In this document: in pieces, positions 36,071 through 46,304 of the stretch
Numbering within the stretch: the first letter of the stretch is position 1
Layout: every line of letters starts with the position of its first letter
Source of the DNA: an uncultured Pseudomonadota bacterium
GTDB taxonomy: Bacteria > Pseudomonadota > Alphaproteobacteria > RF32 > CAG-239
Assembly: GCA_902788365.1 (NCBI GenBank)
Contig: CADAJN010000012.1
Location: 1 to 55,837, forward strand
Reading direction: 5' to 3'
DNA: 55,837 bases
Position numbers and translations under genes: made by a program
Notes under the pieces: generated by a model
Seen by the model: the letters and a program-made list of their open reading frames with translations, nothing else
What the model was told of the DNA's origin: nothing
Databases searched by the model: none

Positions 36071-38092
36071 ATGGAAAATATATATGATGTTATAGTGGTT
36101 GGCGGCGGTCACGCCGGTTGCGAGGCTTGCGCGGCAGCGGCGCGCACCGGTGCTCAAACACTGCTCGTTACTCATAAAATCGCTACAATTGGCGAAATGT
36201 CGTGCAATCCTGCCATTGGCGGTCTGGGTAAAGGTCATCTGGTGCGCGAAATTGATGCACTTGATGGCTTGATGGCACGTGTAATTGATAGGGCCGGCAT
36301 ACAGTTTCGTATGCTTAATTTGTCAAAGGGACCGGCTGTGCGTGGTCCGCGTGCTCAGGCCGATCGTGAGTTATATCGCAAATATATGCTTGAAGCCCTG
36401 CAAAATACGCCGAACCTGACCATTAAAGAGGCGGCCGCCGAAGGCTTGCTTTTTGCCGGCGATACCGTAACCGGCGTCATATTGGCAGACGGCACTGCTA
36501 TAAACGCCAAAGCCGTTATTCTTACCACCGGCACTTTTTTGAACGGAGTAATGTTTACCGGCCATAAGGCCACTGTTGGCGGGCGTGTCGGCGAAATTGC
36601 CTGTGCCGGCATAACACCGTATTTAAAGCAAAAAGGTATTAAAATCGGTCGTCTCAAAACCGGAACGCCGGCACGTCTAAACGGCGATACCATCAACTGG
36701 CAAATCTTGGAAAAACAGTCCGGCGATGCCAATCCGCAGCCGTTTTCGTTTTTAACGCCGCAAATTACCAATCCGCAAATTGATTGCGGCATAACTCATA
36801 CCAACGAGCGCACACACCAAATTATACGCGATAATTTTGAAAAATGCGCTTTGTTTTCGGGTTTGATAACCGGTCGCGGTCCGCGCTATTGTCCAAGTAT
36901 AGAAGACAAGCTCAAACGTTTTGCCGATCGCACTTCGCACCAAATTTTTCTTGAACCGGAAGGTTATAACACTAATGTTGTTTATCCGAACGGTATTTCA
37001 ACCTCGTTGCCGGCCGATGTGCAAGATGCTTTTATTCACACCATGGAAGGGCTTGAAAAGGTTGAAATTCTGCGCTTTGCTTATGCAATAGAATATGATT
37101 TTGTTGACCCGCAAGAGCTTGACCATTGTTTACAACTCAAAAAAGTATCCGGTTTATATTTGGCTGGCCAAATCAACGGCACCACCGGTTATGAAGAGGC
37201 GGCGGCGCAGGGTTTGGTGGCCGGAGTAAATGCGGCACTAAAAGCCAAAGGCAGTCTAAAGGAATTTTATATAGACCGTAGTCAAGGTTATATCGGTGTT
37301 ATGATAGATGATCTGATTACCAAAGGTGTTGATGAACCGTATCGTATGTTTACGTCGCGTTCGGAATATCGTTTGGTTTTACGCGCCGATAATGCCGACG
37401 CGCGCTTGACCGAACTGGGATATGAAGCAGGCTGCGTCAGCGAGGAGCGATACAGTGTATTTAAACATAAAATGGCGCAAATTGATGCTCTGACCGACTA
37501 TTGTAAAAATACATTTGTGTCATATCCGGAAATTGAGGCGCTTGGTATTACGGTTAAGCATAACGGCAAAAAGAGTCTGTTTGATTTACTGAGTTACCCT
37601 GATGTTGATTTGCAGCGGTTGCTGGGAGATAAATACAATATTTTGTCCAAAAATGAGCAAAAAAACACATCAAGAAACTTGCAGAAAAATGTTGATATTT
37701 TGACAAGTTTGTCTAAATATAAAGAATTACCTATAGAAAAAACAAATACTTATGAAAAAAAATCAAAAAATATTTCGTCTAATGTTTCACGTGAAACATC
37801 GGACAAAATTCTGCGTAGTGAATTTTGCTCGGATGTTTGTGAACAGGTTGAAATTAATGCCAAATATGCCGGCTATTTAAAACGCGAATATGAGGATATT
37901 GCGATATTTAAACGCGATGAAAACCTTAAAATTCGTGACGATATTGATTATACTAAAATAGGTGGTCTATCTACCGAAATGGTGCAACGTTTTTCAACCG
38001 TTCGCCCGAAAACCATCGGCGAGGCATCGCGCATAACCGGTGTGACGCCGGCAGCGGTAACGGCAATTTTAGGGTATATAAAAAATGCTTGA
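36071..38092 (+). CDS. mnmG: tRNA modification enzyme MnmG (GidA), with insertion
   Basis: A 673-residue FAD protein, partner of MnmE in tRNA U34 modification. [10 protein letters not shown] (residues 9-18) binds FAD; further signatures are [20 protein letters not shown] and [10 protein letters not shown], with the helical C-terminal domain ending [15 protein letters not shown]. It is about 45 residues longer than usual MnmG. The excess lies at about residues 525-580, a Lys/Asn/Ser-rich stretch between [14 protein letters not shown] and [20 protein letters not shown], and its DNA carries a perfect parS site. GAGGC precedes the ATG at 36071. The following gene overlaps it by eight bases. Confidence 0.96.
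   Translation: MENIYDVIVVGGGHAGCEACAAAARTGAQTLLVTHKIATIGEMSCNPAIGGLGKGHLVREIDALDGLMARVIDRAGIQFRMLNLSKGPAVRGPRAQADRELYRKYMLEALQNTPNLTIKEAAAEGLLFAGDTVTGVILADGTAINAKAVILTTGTFLNGVMFTGHKATVGGRVGEIACAGITPYLKQKGIKIGRLKTGTPARLNGDTINWQILEKQSGDANPQPFSFLTPQITNPQIDCGITHTNERTHQIIRDNFEKCALFSGLITGRGPRYCPSIEDKLKRFADRTSHQIFLEPEGYNTNVVYPNGISTSLPADVQDAFIHTMEGLEKVEILRFAYAIEYDFVDPQELDHCLQLKKVSGLYLAGQINGTTGYEEAAAQGLVAGVNAALKAKGSLKEFYIDRSQGYIGVMIDDLITKGVDEPYRMFTSRSEYRLVLRADNADARLTELGYEAGCVSEERYSVFKHKMAQIDALTDYCKNTFVSYPEIEALGITVKHNGKKSLFDLLSYPDVDLQRLLGDKYNILSKNEQKNTSRNLQKNVDILTSLSKYKELPIEKTNTYEKKSKNISSNVSRETSDKILRSEFCSDVCEQVEINAKYAGYLKREYEDIAIFKRDENLKIRDDIDYTKIGGLSTEMVQRFSTVRPKTIGEASRITGVTPAAVTAILGYIKNA
37783..37798. 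promoter_or_regulatory. parS partition site inside mnmG
   Basis: TGTTTCACGTGAAACA is a perfect 16-bp palindrome and exact match to the bacterial parS consensus, the site where ParB loads. In frame it codes for NVSRETS. parA and parB start about 1.9 and 2.7 kb downstream. Confidence 0.95.
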
Positions 38093-38930
38093 TGTGCAAA
38101 AATTTTCATATCACTGTCACACAAACTTTTCCGACGGGCGCGATTCTTTGCTGTCTATGGTGCGCCGCGCTAAAATTTTAGGTTGGTCTGAAATCGGCAT
38201 AACCGATCATCTGATTGTGCATAAAAATATGCTGCAAAGTCCGTCGGCCGAGTTAATGTTTGCGCGTCCGGCATCATATATTTATCACCATGATTTTGCG
38301 ACCATTCGTGATGATTTTGCCCGTCACTGCGATGAGCTTCATCAGCTGTCGCGCCAAGAAGGCATTAAGATATACGCTGGATTTGAAGTTGATTTTTTCA
38401 CTTATGACGGTTGGCTGGAAGAACTGCGTGATTTTTTGACACATATTGACTATGATTATCTCATTAGCGGCAATCACTTTTTGTTTGGTGCCGATGGCGA
38501 AACGCTGGTTAATATGACCGATTTGCGACAGGTGTATCCGGATGCCGCGCAATATGATGAGTTATTGTGTGCCCATTTTCAAGCGATGGCGGATTCGGCA
38601 GTCAGTGGTTTGTTTAAGTTTGTAGCGCATTTGGATTATGTAAGACGGGTAGGGGCAGATATCTGCGGTGCCGAGCATTATAAAGCGCAAAAACAAGCGG
38701 TGCTTGCGGCATTGCAAAAGCACAATATCGGCACGGAAATCAGCACCAAAGGTCTGCGCAAAAGCGGCGAGTTTTATCCGTGCGATTGGCAACTTAAAGA
38801 AATAGCCGCGCGGCAAATTCCGGTGGTTATCAGTGACGACGCCCATTGCACCGAGGAGCTGGGTGACCATTTTGATTTGGCCGAGCAGACATTGGCACAA
38901 TACGGCATTACCCGTCGGTTACATTTTTAA
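38085..38930 (+). CDS. PHP-domain phosphatase (histidinol-phosphatase-like)
   Basis: A 281-residue PHP-fold metal hydrolase. [13 protein letters not shown] (residues 8-20), GITDHL (about 40), the GFEVDFF region, SGNHFL, VAHLDY and a final VVISDDAH hold the expected metal-binding His and Asp residues. The closest family is HisK-type histidinol phosphatase, but no other his genes are present, so the substrate is open. The start overlaps mnmG by eight bases, so the two are co-transcribed. Length is typical for this family. Confidence 0.85.
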   Translation: MLDVQKFSYHCHTNFSDGRDSLLSMVRRAKILGWSEIGITDHLIVHKNMLQSPSAELMFARPASYIYHHDFATIRDDFARHCDELHQLSRQEGIKIYAGFEVDFFTYDGWLEELRDFLTHIDYDYLISGNHFLFGADGETLVNMTDLRQVYPDAAQYDELLCAHFQAMADSAVSGLFKFVAHLDYVRRVGADICGAEHYKAQKQAVLAALQKHNIGTEISTKGLRKSGEFYPCDWQLKEIAARQIPVVISDDAHCTEELGDHFDLAEQTLAQYGITRRLHF

Positions 38931-39011
38931 TTTCATATAAATTTGGTTAATAAACAATTTAATCTGTTGCGCCGCATTGCAAAATACGTCATACTCGGTG
39001 CAGAGGTTAAA

Positions 39012-39698
39012 ATGGATATTGAAAGCGAAATTTCAGCTTGTTTGAAAGCGTATTTTGTTCAAAACGGCACGCCGGCAGATAAAGCGATTTTATCGGCCGC
39101 AACAGCTGCTGCAATGAAAAAACTGCACGAGTTTGTGGCGTTGCTGACAGAGTGGAATGCTAAAATGAACCTAGTCAGCAAAAATTCTTTAGCTGAAGTG
39201 TGGACGCGTCATGTGCTGGATTCGGCACAATTGGTGGCGTATTTGCCGGCCGATATGCGGCGCTTGACCGACATCGGCAGTGGTGCCGGTTTTCCGGCGC
39301 TGGTGCTGGCAATTTTGTTGCAAGCGTTCAATTCTCCGGCCGAAGTGGTGTTAATTGAGAGCATTGGTAAAAAAGCAACCTATTTACGCACAGCGGCTCA
39401 ACAACTGGGCTTGGAAAATGTGCGTGTAATTAACGACAGGGTAGAAAACACTGTATTTAAAAATGTGGCGGCAGATGTGATAACGGCCCGTGCTGTAGCG
39501 GCGCTTGATGTGTTGTGCGGCTATGCGGTTAAAATCGGCGGCCGACAAACGCGAGCACTGTTTTTAAAGGGGCAAAGCTATCCGACCGAGTTAACCGAAG
39601 CACAAAAGCATTGGCAGTTTGCAAACCATATATATCCCAACAAATACAGCGCCGATGGCGTGATTATACAATTATGGAACATAAGGAATAAAAAATGA
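39012..39698 (+). CDS. rsmG: 16S rRNA (guanine527-N7)-methyltransferase RsmG
   Basis: A 228-residue SAM-dependent methyltransferase that modifies G527 of 16S rRNA. LLTEWNAKMNLVSKNS (about 40-55) is followed by the SAM motif LTDIGSGAGFPALVLAI and VITARAVAAL. GAGGTTAAA before the ATG at 39012 supports this start; a longer frame from 38943 has no homology. Its stop overlaps parA by four bases. Unlike many alphaproteobacterial RsmG genes, it has no parS-encoded NVSRET near its start. Confidence 0.95.
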   Translation: MDIESEISACLKAYFVQNGTPADKAILSAATAAAMKKLHEFVALLTEWNAKMNLVSKNSLAEVWTRHVLDSAQLVAYLPADMRRLTDIGSGAGFPALVLAILLQAFNSPAEVVLIESIGKKATYLRTAAQQLGLENVRVINDRVENTVFKNVAADVITARAVAALDVLCGYAVKIGGRQTRALFLKGQSYPTELTEAQKHWQFANHIYPNKYSADGVIIQLWNIRNKK

Positions 39699-40462
39699 AA
39701 ATTATTTCGGTAGCCAATCGCAAAGGCGGCGTTGGCAAAACAACCACGACCATTAACATTGCCACCGCTTTGGCGGCGATTGATAAACGTGTGTTGGTCA
39801 TAGATTTTGATCCGCAGGGCAATGCCACAACTTCGCTCGGTATCAGCAAAAGCCGTGAGCAAATTTCATCTTATGATGTGTTGGTCGGCGCGCACCGTGC
39901 GTCTGAAGCGATTGTTAAAACTGAATTGCCGCGGTTTGATTTGATACCGTCGTCGCCGGACTTAGCGGCAGCCGAGGTGGAACTGGTTGATGTATCCGAG
40001 CGTGAATATATGTTCAAAAAAGCCTTGCAAAAAATGCCGCAATCCTACGATTATGTGCTGATAGACTGTCCGCCGTCACTTAATTTAATCACGATTAACG
40101 CCATGGTGGCGTCAGATTCGGTGTTGGTGCCGTTGCAATGCGAGTTTTTAGCCTTAGAGGGGTTGGCCGATTTAATGAAGAATATCAATGCCATAAAGCG
40201 CAATTTTAATCCGACGCTGACACTGCAGGGTATTGTGCTGACTATGTTCAGCAAGCAGAATAATTTAAGTAAAATGATTGAGGCTGATGTGCGTAAATAT
40301 TTCGGCAATAAAGTGTATGAAACGGTTATTCCGCGCTGTGTGCGTGTGGCCGAGGCACCGTCCTACGGCAAGCCGATTTTGATATATGATTTTAAATGCA
40401 CCGGTGCACAGGCTTATGTGCGGCTGGCAAAAGAATTTTTAATACGAGAAAAGGAGTTTTAA
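39695..40462 (+). CDS. parA: Chromosome partitioning ATPase ParA
   Basis: A 255-residue deviant-Walker ATPase that moves ParB-parS complexes along the nucleoid. Walker A is KGGVGKTTTT at residues 10-19; VIDFDPQGNATTSL and LIDCPPSLNLI follow. No N-terminal helix-turn-helix is present, as usual for chromosomal ParA (Soj). AAGGAATAAAAA precedes the ATG, which overlaps the rsmG stop. parB follows after three bases. Confidence 0.97.
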   Translation: MKIISVANRKGGVGKTTTTINIATALAAIDKRVLVIDFDPQGNATTSLGISKSREQISSYDVLVGAHRASEAIVKTELPRFDLIPSSPDLAAAEVELVDVSEREYMFKKALQKMPQSYDYVLIDCPPSLNLITINAMVASDSVLVPLQCEFLALEGLADLMKNINAIKRNFNPTLTLQGIVLTMFSKQNNLSKMIEADVRKYFGNKVYETVIPRCVRVAEAPSYGKPILIYDFKCTGAQAYVRLAKEFLIREKEF

Positions 40463-40465
40463 AAG

Positions 40466-41380
40466 ATGAGCGGCAATAACAAAAAATTCGGTTTGGGACG
40501 CGGCTTGGATACATTGCTTGGCGGCAACGATGAGGCTTTGACGTGGAACGAGCCGACCAAAACCGCCGATAACAAAAACGAAAAGTCGGCACCGGCCGGC
40601 AAAAATACTTTGCCGATAGATAAAATTGTGCCGAGCACGCTGCAACCGCGTCATGAATTTGATGCAGAAGCATTACAGGCGCTGAGCGATTCTATTCGCG
40701 ATAAAGGTGTTTTGCAACCGCTGTTGGTGCGACCAACAGGCGAGGGCAAATATGAGCTGGTGGCCGGTGAACGGCGTTGGCGCGCGGCACAAATGGCCGA
40801 GCTTAAAGAAGTGCCGGCCATTATTAAGGTTTTAACCGACCGCGAGGCACTGGAAATTGCCTTAATTGAAAATTTGCAACGTGAAAACCTTTCGCCGATT
40901 GAAGAGGCCGAGGGTATTAACCGCTTGATTGAAGAATATGAATATACCCAAGAAACAGCCGGTCAGGCAATCGGCAAATCGCGTGCCTACATTACCAATG
41001 TGTTGCGGTTGTTGCTGTTGCCGCGCGAAGTGCAAAAGGCGTTAAGCGAAGAAAAAATAACCGTCGGTCATGCCCGTGCACTGGTCGGCTGTGAAAATGC
41101 AGTGGCGCTGGCGGCGTTGATTATTAAAAAAGGTTTGAGTGTGCGTGATGCCGAAAAATTGGCCACAGCCGCCAAAAACACTTATGGTCGTGAACCGGCG
41201 CAAAAACGGCCGCCGCTCGGGGTGGATATGGATTTGGAGCAAATTATGCAGGATTTGCAACAAAAATTACAACTAAAAGTCAAAATTAACACTGGTAAAA
41301 TGGGAAAAGGTAGTGTAACATTGCATTATAGCAATCCCGCTGAACTGAGCGTGATTTTGGATATACTTGAAAAACGTTAG
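40466..41380 (+). CDS. parB: Chromosome partitioning protein ParB
   Basis: A 304-residue CTPase and DNA-binding protein that loads at parS. The N-terminal KKFGLGRGLDTLLGG is the ParA-contact part. The ParB/Srx CTP-binding domain contains LLVRPTGEGKYELVAGERRWRAA (GERRxRA motif). The helix-turn-helix region has TQETAGQAIGKSRAYITNVLRLLLLP, and the C terminus (VTLHYSNPAELSVILDIL) forms the dimer part. AAAGGAG precedes the ATG. The perfect parS in mnmG is its obvious target. Confidence 0.97.
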   Translation: MSGNNKKFGLGRGLDTLLGGNDEALTWNEPTKTADNKNEKSAPAGKNTLPIDKIVPSTLQPRHEFDAEALQALSDSIRDKGVLQPLLVRPTGEGKYELVAGERRWRAAQMAELKEVPAIIKVLTDREALEIALIENLQRENLSPIEEAEGINRLIEEYEYTQETAGQAIGKSRAYITNVLRLLLLPREVQKALSEEKITVGHARALVGCENAVALAALIIKKGLSVRDAEKLATAAKNTYGREPAQKRPPLGVDMDLEQIMQDLQQKLQLKVKINTGKMGKGSVTLHYSNPAELSVILDILEKR

Positions 41381-41392
41381 GAGAACAAACAA

Positions 41393-41638
41393 ATGACTAC
41401 AATTTTAGAAAAAATGCTGGATAACTGCAAAAAAGCCGGTTATTATCCGACTGAAAATATTGAAAAAATTGCCAAAGCCAAAAATATGATGTTTGGCGAT
41501 GAAGAGTGGCGCCGTTGTCCGTGTGACGGTCAAAACGATAAGAGATATTGTATTTCGGATTTGTGTCGCAGCGATATTGAACGTGACGGTATTTGCCATT
41601 GCCGTTGCTATAAAAAGGCTGGTTCCGACAACGCATAA
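41393..41638 (+). CDS. Ferredoxin-thioredoxin-reductase-like iron-sulfur protein
   Basis: An 81-residue Cys-rich protein. CPCDGQNDKRYCISDLC and the later ICHCRCYKK follow the pattern of the catalytic subunit of ferredoxin-thioredoxin reductase, where CPC and CxC pairs hold a 4Fe-4S cluster and a redox disulfide. The N terminus is a short helix. TAGGAGAACAAACAA precedes the ATG; it follows parB by 12 bases. In bacteria without photosynthesis such small FTR-like proteins have no settled role; reduction of a thioredoxin-like partner is an inference. Confidence 0.8.
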   Translation: MTTILEKMLDNCKKAGYYPTENIEKIAKAKNMMFGDEEWRRCPCDGQNDKRYCISDLCRSDIERDGICHCRCYKKAGSDNA

Positions 41639-41689
41639 AATGTTGCGGCTGTTGCCGTGAACGCTGTTTTTTTTCGGATATAAAAGCCG

Positions 41690-44600
41690 ATGGTAGACCC
41701 TCAATTTGTTCATTTGCGTGTGCACACCGCTTATTCGCTGGCGCTTGGAGCAATCCAAGTGCCTGATTTGCTCAAAAAGCTGCATAAGTTGGGTGTTCCG
41801 GCGTGTGCCATTACCGACCGCGGAAATTTGTTTGGCGGTAAGGCTTTTTCGCTGTATGCCTCTAATGAGGGCGTTAAACCGATTTTGGGAGCCGAACTGG
41901 CTTTGCACAATGACGATTCGGAAAATATTGCACTTTCCAAAGGGGTAGAGCTGGCGCCGGATAACATTATTTTGCTGGTTAAAGACGCGACCGGTTATGC
42001 CTCGTTGATGAAAATTTTTAAGCGCTATTATCTGGATAATACCGAGCAAAGCGGCATACCGCAAATAAAAATGGACGATTTGCGTAATTTTAATGCCGGT
42101 TTAATTTGTTTGACCGGCGGTTATGACGGACCGCTCGGGCGCCTGATTTTGCATAATCGCGCGGCAGAAGCCGAGCAAAAACTGTTGGCACTGAAAGAAA
42201 TTTTCGGCGACCGATTGTATATGGAAATTTCGCGCGTCGGTTACGATGAGGAGAAAGCCACCGAGCCGGTGTTTATTGAGTTGGCTTATAAGCACGAGGT
42301 GCCGCTGGTAGCAACCAATGACGTCTATTTCTTTGACGAAGATATGTATGAGGCGCACGATGCGCTGGTGTGCATTGCCGCCGGCGAATATGTGTCTAAT
42401 GAAAATCGCAAACGCTATTTGCCGACCAATCGTTGGCGCAGTGAAGATGAAATGATTCAATTGTTTAAGGATATTCCGGAAGCAATTGAAAATACGGTAA
42501 ATATTGCCAAGAGATGTAATTATCTTTCTAAAAAAGTTGAGGCGCTGCTGCCGATTTTTGTGTGTCCGGACGGCAAAACGCAGGACGAATTTATTACCGA
42601 AGAGGCCTACAAAGGTTTGCACGAGCGCATGGAGGCACAAGTTTATACGCCGCAAATGAGCCCCGAAGAACGCTTGGAAATTGACAAGAAATATTACGCG
42701 CGGTTGGATTATGAACTTTGCGTGATTAAACGTATGGGGTTTCCGGGCTATTTTTTAATCGTGTCGGACTTTATTCGCTGGTCTAAGACGCACGGCGTGC
42801 CGATCGGACCGGGGCGTGGTTCGGGTGCCGGCTCTATTGTGGCGTGGTCGCTCAAAATTACCGATTTGGACCCGATTCGCTTAGATTTGTTGTTTGAACG
42901 TTTTTTGAATCCGGAACGTGTGAATATGCCGGATTTTGATGTTGACTTGTGTCAGGAAAATCGCCACAAAACCATTGAATATGTGCAAAATAAATATGGC
43001 ATGGACCATGTGGCGCAAATTATTACTTATGGCAAGTTGCAATCAAAAGCGGTAATCAGAGATGTGGCGCGGGTTTTGGAAATGCCGTATAGCCAAGCCG
43101 ACCGCATTTCCAAGATGATTCCGCCGGGCAAAGGTGGCAAAAATCCGACCTTGCCGGAGGCCTTGGAGCTGGTGCCGGAGCTGGAGGAAATGCGGCAAAA
43201 TGATCCGCAAATCAACAAGTTATTTGATATTGCCATTAAGCTTGAAGGACTGTATCGCAACAGTGGAATGCACGCCGCCGGTGTGGTAATCGGCGACCGA
43301 CCGTTGGACCAGTTGGTGCCACTATATAAAGATCCGCGCGCCGAAATGCCGGTGACGCAATATGATATGAAATATGTGGAAGAAACCGGCCTGATTAAGT
43401 TTGATTTTTTGGGGCTGAAAACACTAACGGTAATAGAGCGCGCTGTGGAATGGGTGAAGAAAATTCACGGCGTGACGCTGGACATGGCGGCGGTGCCGCT
43501 GGACGATAAACCGACTTATGAGCTGATGCAAAAAGGCGATACCAGTGCCGTGTTCCAATTTGAATCGTCGGGTATGCGCGATGTGATGAAGCAAATTAAG
43601 CCTGACCGCTTTGAAGATTTAATCGCCGTCATTTCGCTGTATCGGCCGGGGCCGATGGCCAATATTCCGACTTTTATTAATCGCAAGCACGGTGTGGAAA
43701 AAATAGAGTATCTGCACCCTGATTTGGCGCCGATTTTGGACGAGACATACGGTATTATGGTTTATCAGGAGCAGGTGATGAAGATTGCCCAAGTGTTGGG
43801 CGGATACACGCTCGGCGGCGCCGATAAATTGCGTAAGGTAATGGGTAAAAAACAAGTGGCGGAAATTCCGCATCAGCGCGAAATGTTTACCGAAGGAGCT
43901 ACCAAAAAAGGTATTGCGCCGGAAATATCGGGGGCGATTTTTGACCAGATGGCCAAGTTTGCCGAATATGGGTTTAATAAGTCGCACGCTGCCGCATATT
44001 CACTGATTTCATATCAGACAGCCTATTTGAAGGCGCACTATCCGGTGGAATTTATGTGCGCGGTGATGGATTTTGATTTAACCAATACCGATAAAATTGC
44101 CTTTTATAACGAAGAAGTCAAAAAAATGGGCTTTAAAGTTTTGCCGCCGGATATAAATTATTCAGACGCGCTGTTTAAGGTGGAAGACGGCAACATTCGC
44201 TTTGCTTTGGCCGGCGTGAAGGGGGTGGGCGAAGCAAACATGGAGGCGATAGTCGCTGAGCGAGAAAAAAACGGCAAATTCAAAGACATATCTGATTTTA
44301 TTCATCGTATGGATATTAAGCAGATTAACCGCAAACAGTTAGAACAACTGATTAAAGCCGGTGCCTTTGACGGGCTGGATAAAAATCGCCGCAAGCTGTT
44401 TGAAAATATAGACAACATTTTGCGCCACATGGCGGCGGCAACCGAGCTGAAAGTCAGCGCACAGACTTCGCTGTTTGGTTCGGACGAGCTGAATACGCCG
44501 GTTAAACTGGGCGAAACACCGGATTGGCCGGAGCTGGACAGGTTGCAGCAGGAAGCGGAGGCTATCGGCTTTTATTTGTCGGCACATCCGCTTGATATTT

Positions 44601-45163
44601 ATAGCGACAGCATGCAACGCTTGGGAATTAAGACCTATGAACAGGCTATTGACGGTATTAAAACCGGCGATAAATTGATGGTTAATTTGGCCGGCTGTCT
44701 GCAGTCATTTCAAAAGAAAATGAGCAAAAGTGGCAAGCCGTTTGCATTTGTAAAATTAACCGACACATCGGCGGCCTTTGAAGGCACAATGTGGAGTGAA
44801 GGCATAAGTAAATATGGCGAGGCCATACAGAGCGGTTTGCCGTTGTTTGCGCGCGCCGTGATAGAAAAACAGGCTGAAGATTTGCCGCCGCGAATGCGTT
44901 TTGATGTGATAAAAACGCTGGATGCGGCGATTGCCGAAAATGCCAAAGGGCTGGAAATAACGCTGAGCGATGTGGCGGCGGTAAAACCGTTGAACAAGCT
45001 TTTAATGCAGGAACACTACGGTTCGCACAAAATATATTTGAAGCCGGAATTACCGGATTGGGACGTGCGTATTGAACTTAAAAACGGTTATGCGCTGGAT
45101 AATGGCAATTTGCTTGCGCAAATTCGTGCCATCAGCGGTGTATCGGCAGTAAAGGAAGTATAA
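41690..45163 (+). CDS. dnaE: DNA polymerase III subunit alpha DnaE
   Basis: A 1157-residue replicative DNA polymerase. The N-terminal PHP domain starts FVHLRVHTAYSLALGA; the polymerase domain has GPGRGSGAGSIVAW and the catalytic aspartates in PDFDVDLCQENR (about residue 414-425). Helix-hairpin-helix (GVKGVGEANMEAI) and OB-fold segments follow. Length is typical. The ribosome site is weak (ATAAAAGCC before the ATG), and expression probably depends on transcription from upstream. The next gene begins three bases after the stop. Confidence 0.97.
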   Translation: MVDPQFVHLRVHTAYSLALGAIQVPDLLKKLHKLGVPACAITDRGNLFGGKAFSLYASNEGVKPILGAELALHNDDSENIALSKGVELAPDNIILLVKDATGYASLMKIFKRYYLDNTEQSGIPQIKMDDLRNFNAGLICLTGGYDGPLGRLILHNRAAEAEQKLLALKEIFGDRLYMEISRVGYDEEKATEPVFIELAYKHEVPLVATNDVYFFDEDMYEAHDALVCIAAGEYVSNENRKRYLPTNRWRSEDEMIQLFKDIPEAIENTVNIAKRCNYLSKKVEALLPIFVCPDGKTQDEFITEEAYKGLHERMEAQVYTPQMSPEERLEIDKKYYARLDYELCVIKRMGFPGYFLIVSDFIRWSKTHGVPIGPGRGSGAGSIVAWSLKITDLDPIRLDLLFERFLNPERVNMPDFDVDLCQENRHKTIEYVQNKYGMDHVAQIITYGKLQSKAVIRDVARVLEMPYSQADRISKMIPPGKGGKNPTLPEALELVPELEEMRQNDPQINKLFDIAIKLEGLYRNSGMHAAGVVIGDRPLDQLVPLYKDPRAEMPVTQYDMKYVEETGLIKFDFLGLKTLTVIERAVEWVKKIHGVTLDMAAVPLDDKPTYELMQKGDTSAVFQFESSGMRDVMKQIKPDRFEDLIAVISLYRPGPMANIPTFINRKHGVEKIEYLHPDLAPILDETYGIMVYQEQVMKIAQVLGGYTLGGADKLRKVMGKKQVAEIPHQREMFTEGATKKGIAPEISGAIFDQMAKFAEYGFNKSHAAAYSLISYQTAYLKAHYPVEFMCAVMDFDLTNTDKIAFYNEEVKKMGFKVLPPDINYSDALFKVEDGNIRFALAGVKGVGEANMEAIVAEREKNGKFKDISDFIHRMDIKQINRKQLEQLIKAGAFDGLDKNRRKLFENIDNILRHMAAATELKVSAQTSLFGSDELNTPVKLGETPDWPELDRLQQEAEAIGFYLSAHPLDIYSDSMQRLGIKTYEQAIDGIKTGDKLMVNLAGCLQSFQKKMSKSGKPFAFVKLTDTSAAFEGTMWSEGISKYGEAIQSGLPLFARAVIEKQAEDLPPRMRFDVIKTLDAAIAENAKGLEITLSDVAAVKPLNKLLMQEHYGSHKIYLKPELPDWDVRIELKNGYALDNGNLLAQIRAISGVSAVKEV

Positions 45164-45166
45164 AAA

Positions 45167-46222
45167 ATGATTGATACAAACAAATATTCTATTTTATCTA
45201 TTTTGGCAAGAACGGTGCGGCTGTGCCGGCAAATTTTGCAACAATGGCGTGTGGTGCTGATTTATGCGGCAACTTTGACAATTGTCGGTCTGTTGTTCGG
45301 CTATTGGGGATATATGTGCCAAAACGGCGGCGGTATTTTGTGTTATTCACTGGGACGTTCGTCGTATATGTCGGTCGGAGTGTTGCTGTGGCTGCTGATT
45401 ATGCTGTATTTGTTTTTGGCCTTCATGGCCGATTTTTATACAGCGGCATTTGGCAAAAAAACATTTAAAATCAGCGATATATTTGGTGTTTCAAAAGCAA
45501 AAGCTAAAGCAATGGCAGTGTTGCTGGGATATGGTGTGGCCTTTGTGGTGCCGGTTTTGGTAGCGGCAAAGATTTTGGCAATGCCGGCCAATCCGGATTG
45601 GCGCGTGGAAATGCTGAACTTTTTGCTGATTTTTGCGCTGTTTATGTTGCAATTGTTTATGATGCGCACGATTGCCGCATTGAGTATGTTTTTGGAGCAA
45701 AAAAAGCACCTGAATATGTGGCAAATATATGAAAAAACAATCGGCTCGGGTTATGTTTCAATCATATTGTTTTTGTGCTTGCTGGCATTTTCGTTGCTGA
45801 CTTATATGATAATAGCGGTCAAGATGGACAGCATCGGGCGGTGGTTTGACAGTGTAACGTGGTTTGCGGTGGTCAACTTTGCCGATAATGCGTTGAAGCT
45901 GGTGTATATGGCACTGATGTTGGTGTTTTGCAGAGCACAGCACGAATTGTTGCAACCGGAAAGTTTGCCGGCGGAAGATGTGGATTTAGAAGCCGCAAAT
46001 GAGGATAATGCGGCGCCGGTAATTGCCGAAAAACCGGCAGAAACTAAAATTAAAAAATCGGTCGCCAAGAAAAGGACAACCCAAAAGTCGGCAACAAAAA
46101 CGGCGGGAAAACAGCCGGTTGAAAAGGCTAAAAAAACAGAGGTCGCCAAGGCTAAAACAGCGGAAAATAAAAAGAAGCCGGCTAAAAAGACAACGGCTCT
46201 CAAAAAGCAAAATAAGAAATAA
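45167..46222 (+). CDS. Membrane protein with Lys/Ala-rich tail
   Basis: A 351-residue protein that I do not recognise. About six membrane helices span residues 25-265 (for example VVLIYAATLTIVGLLFGYWG and VLLWLLIMLYLFLAFMADFY). The final 85 residues form a cytoplasmic-like, Lys- and Ala-rich tail with repeats such as AKKRTTQKSATK, similar to histone H1-type DNA-binding tails. The tail could bind DNA or RNA at the membrane; this is inference. It starts three bases after dnaE, so the two are coupled. Confidence 0.75.
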   Translation: MIDTNKYSILSILARTVRLCRQILQQWRVVLIYAATLTIVGLLFGYWGYMCQNGGGILCYSLGRSSYMSVGVLLWLLIMLYLFLAFMADFYTAAFGKKTFKISDIFGVSKAKAKAMAVLLGYGVAFVVPVLVAAKILAMPANPDWRVEMLNFLLIFALFMLQLFMMRTIAALSMFLEQKKHLNMWQIYEKTIGSGYVSIILFLCLLAFSLLTYMIIAVKMDSIGRWFDSVTWFAVVNFADNALKLVYMALMLVFCRAQHELLQPESLPAEDVDLEAANEDNAAPVIAEKPAETKIKKSVAKKRTTQKSATKTAGKQPVEKAKKTEVAKAKTAENKKKPAKKTTALKKQNKK

Positions 46223-46304
46223 AAAACTTGACTTTTGTCTAATTTTAGCATAATATGGACATAATTAATGAGATTATGTTAAATTTTTTAATTTACTATT
46301 AGCT

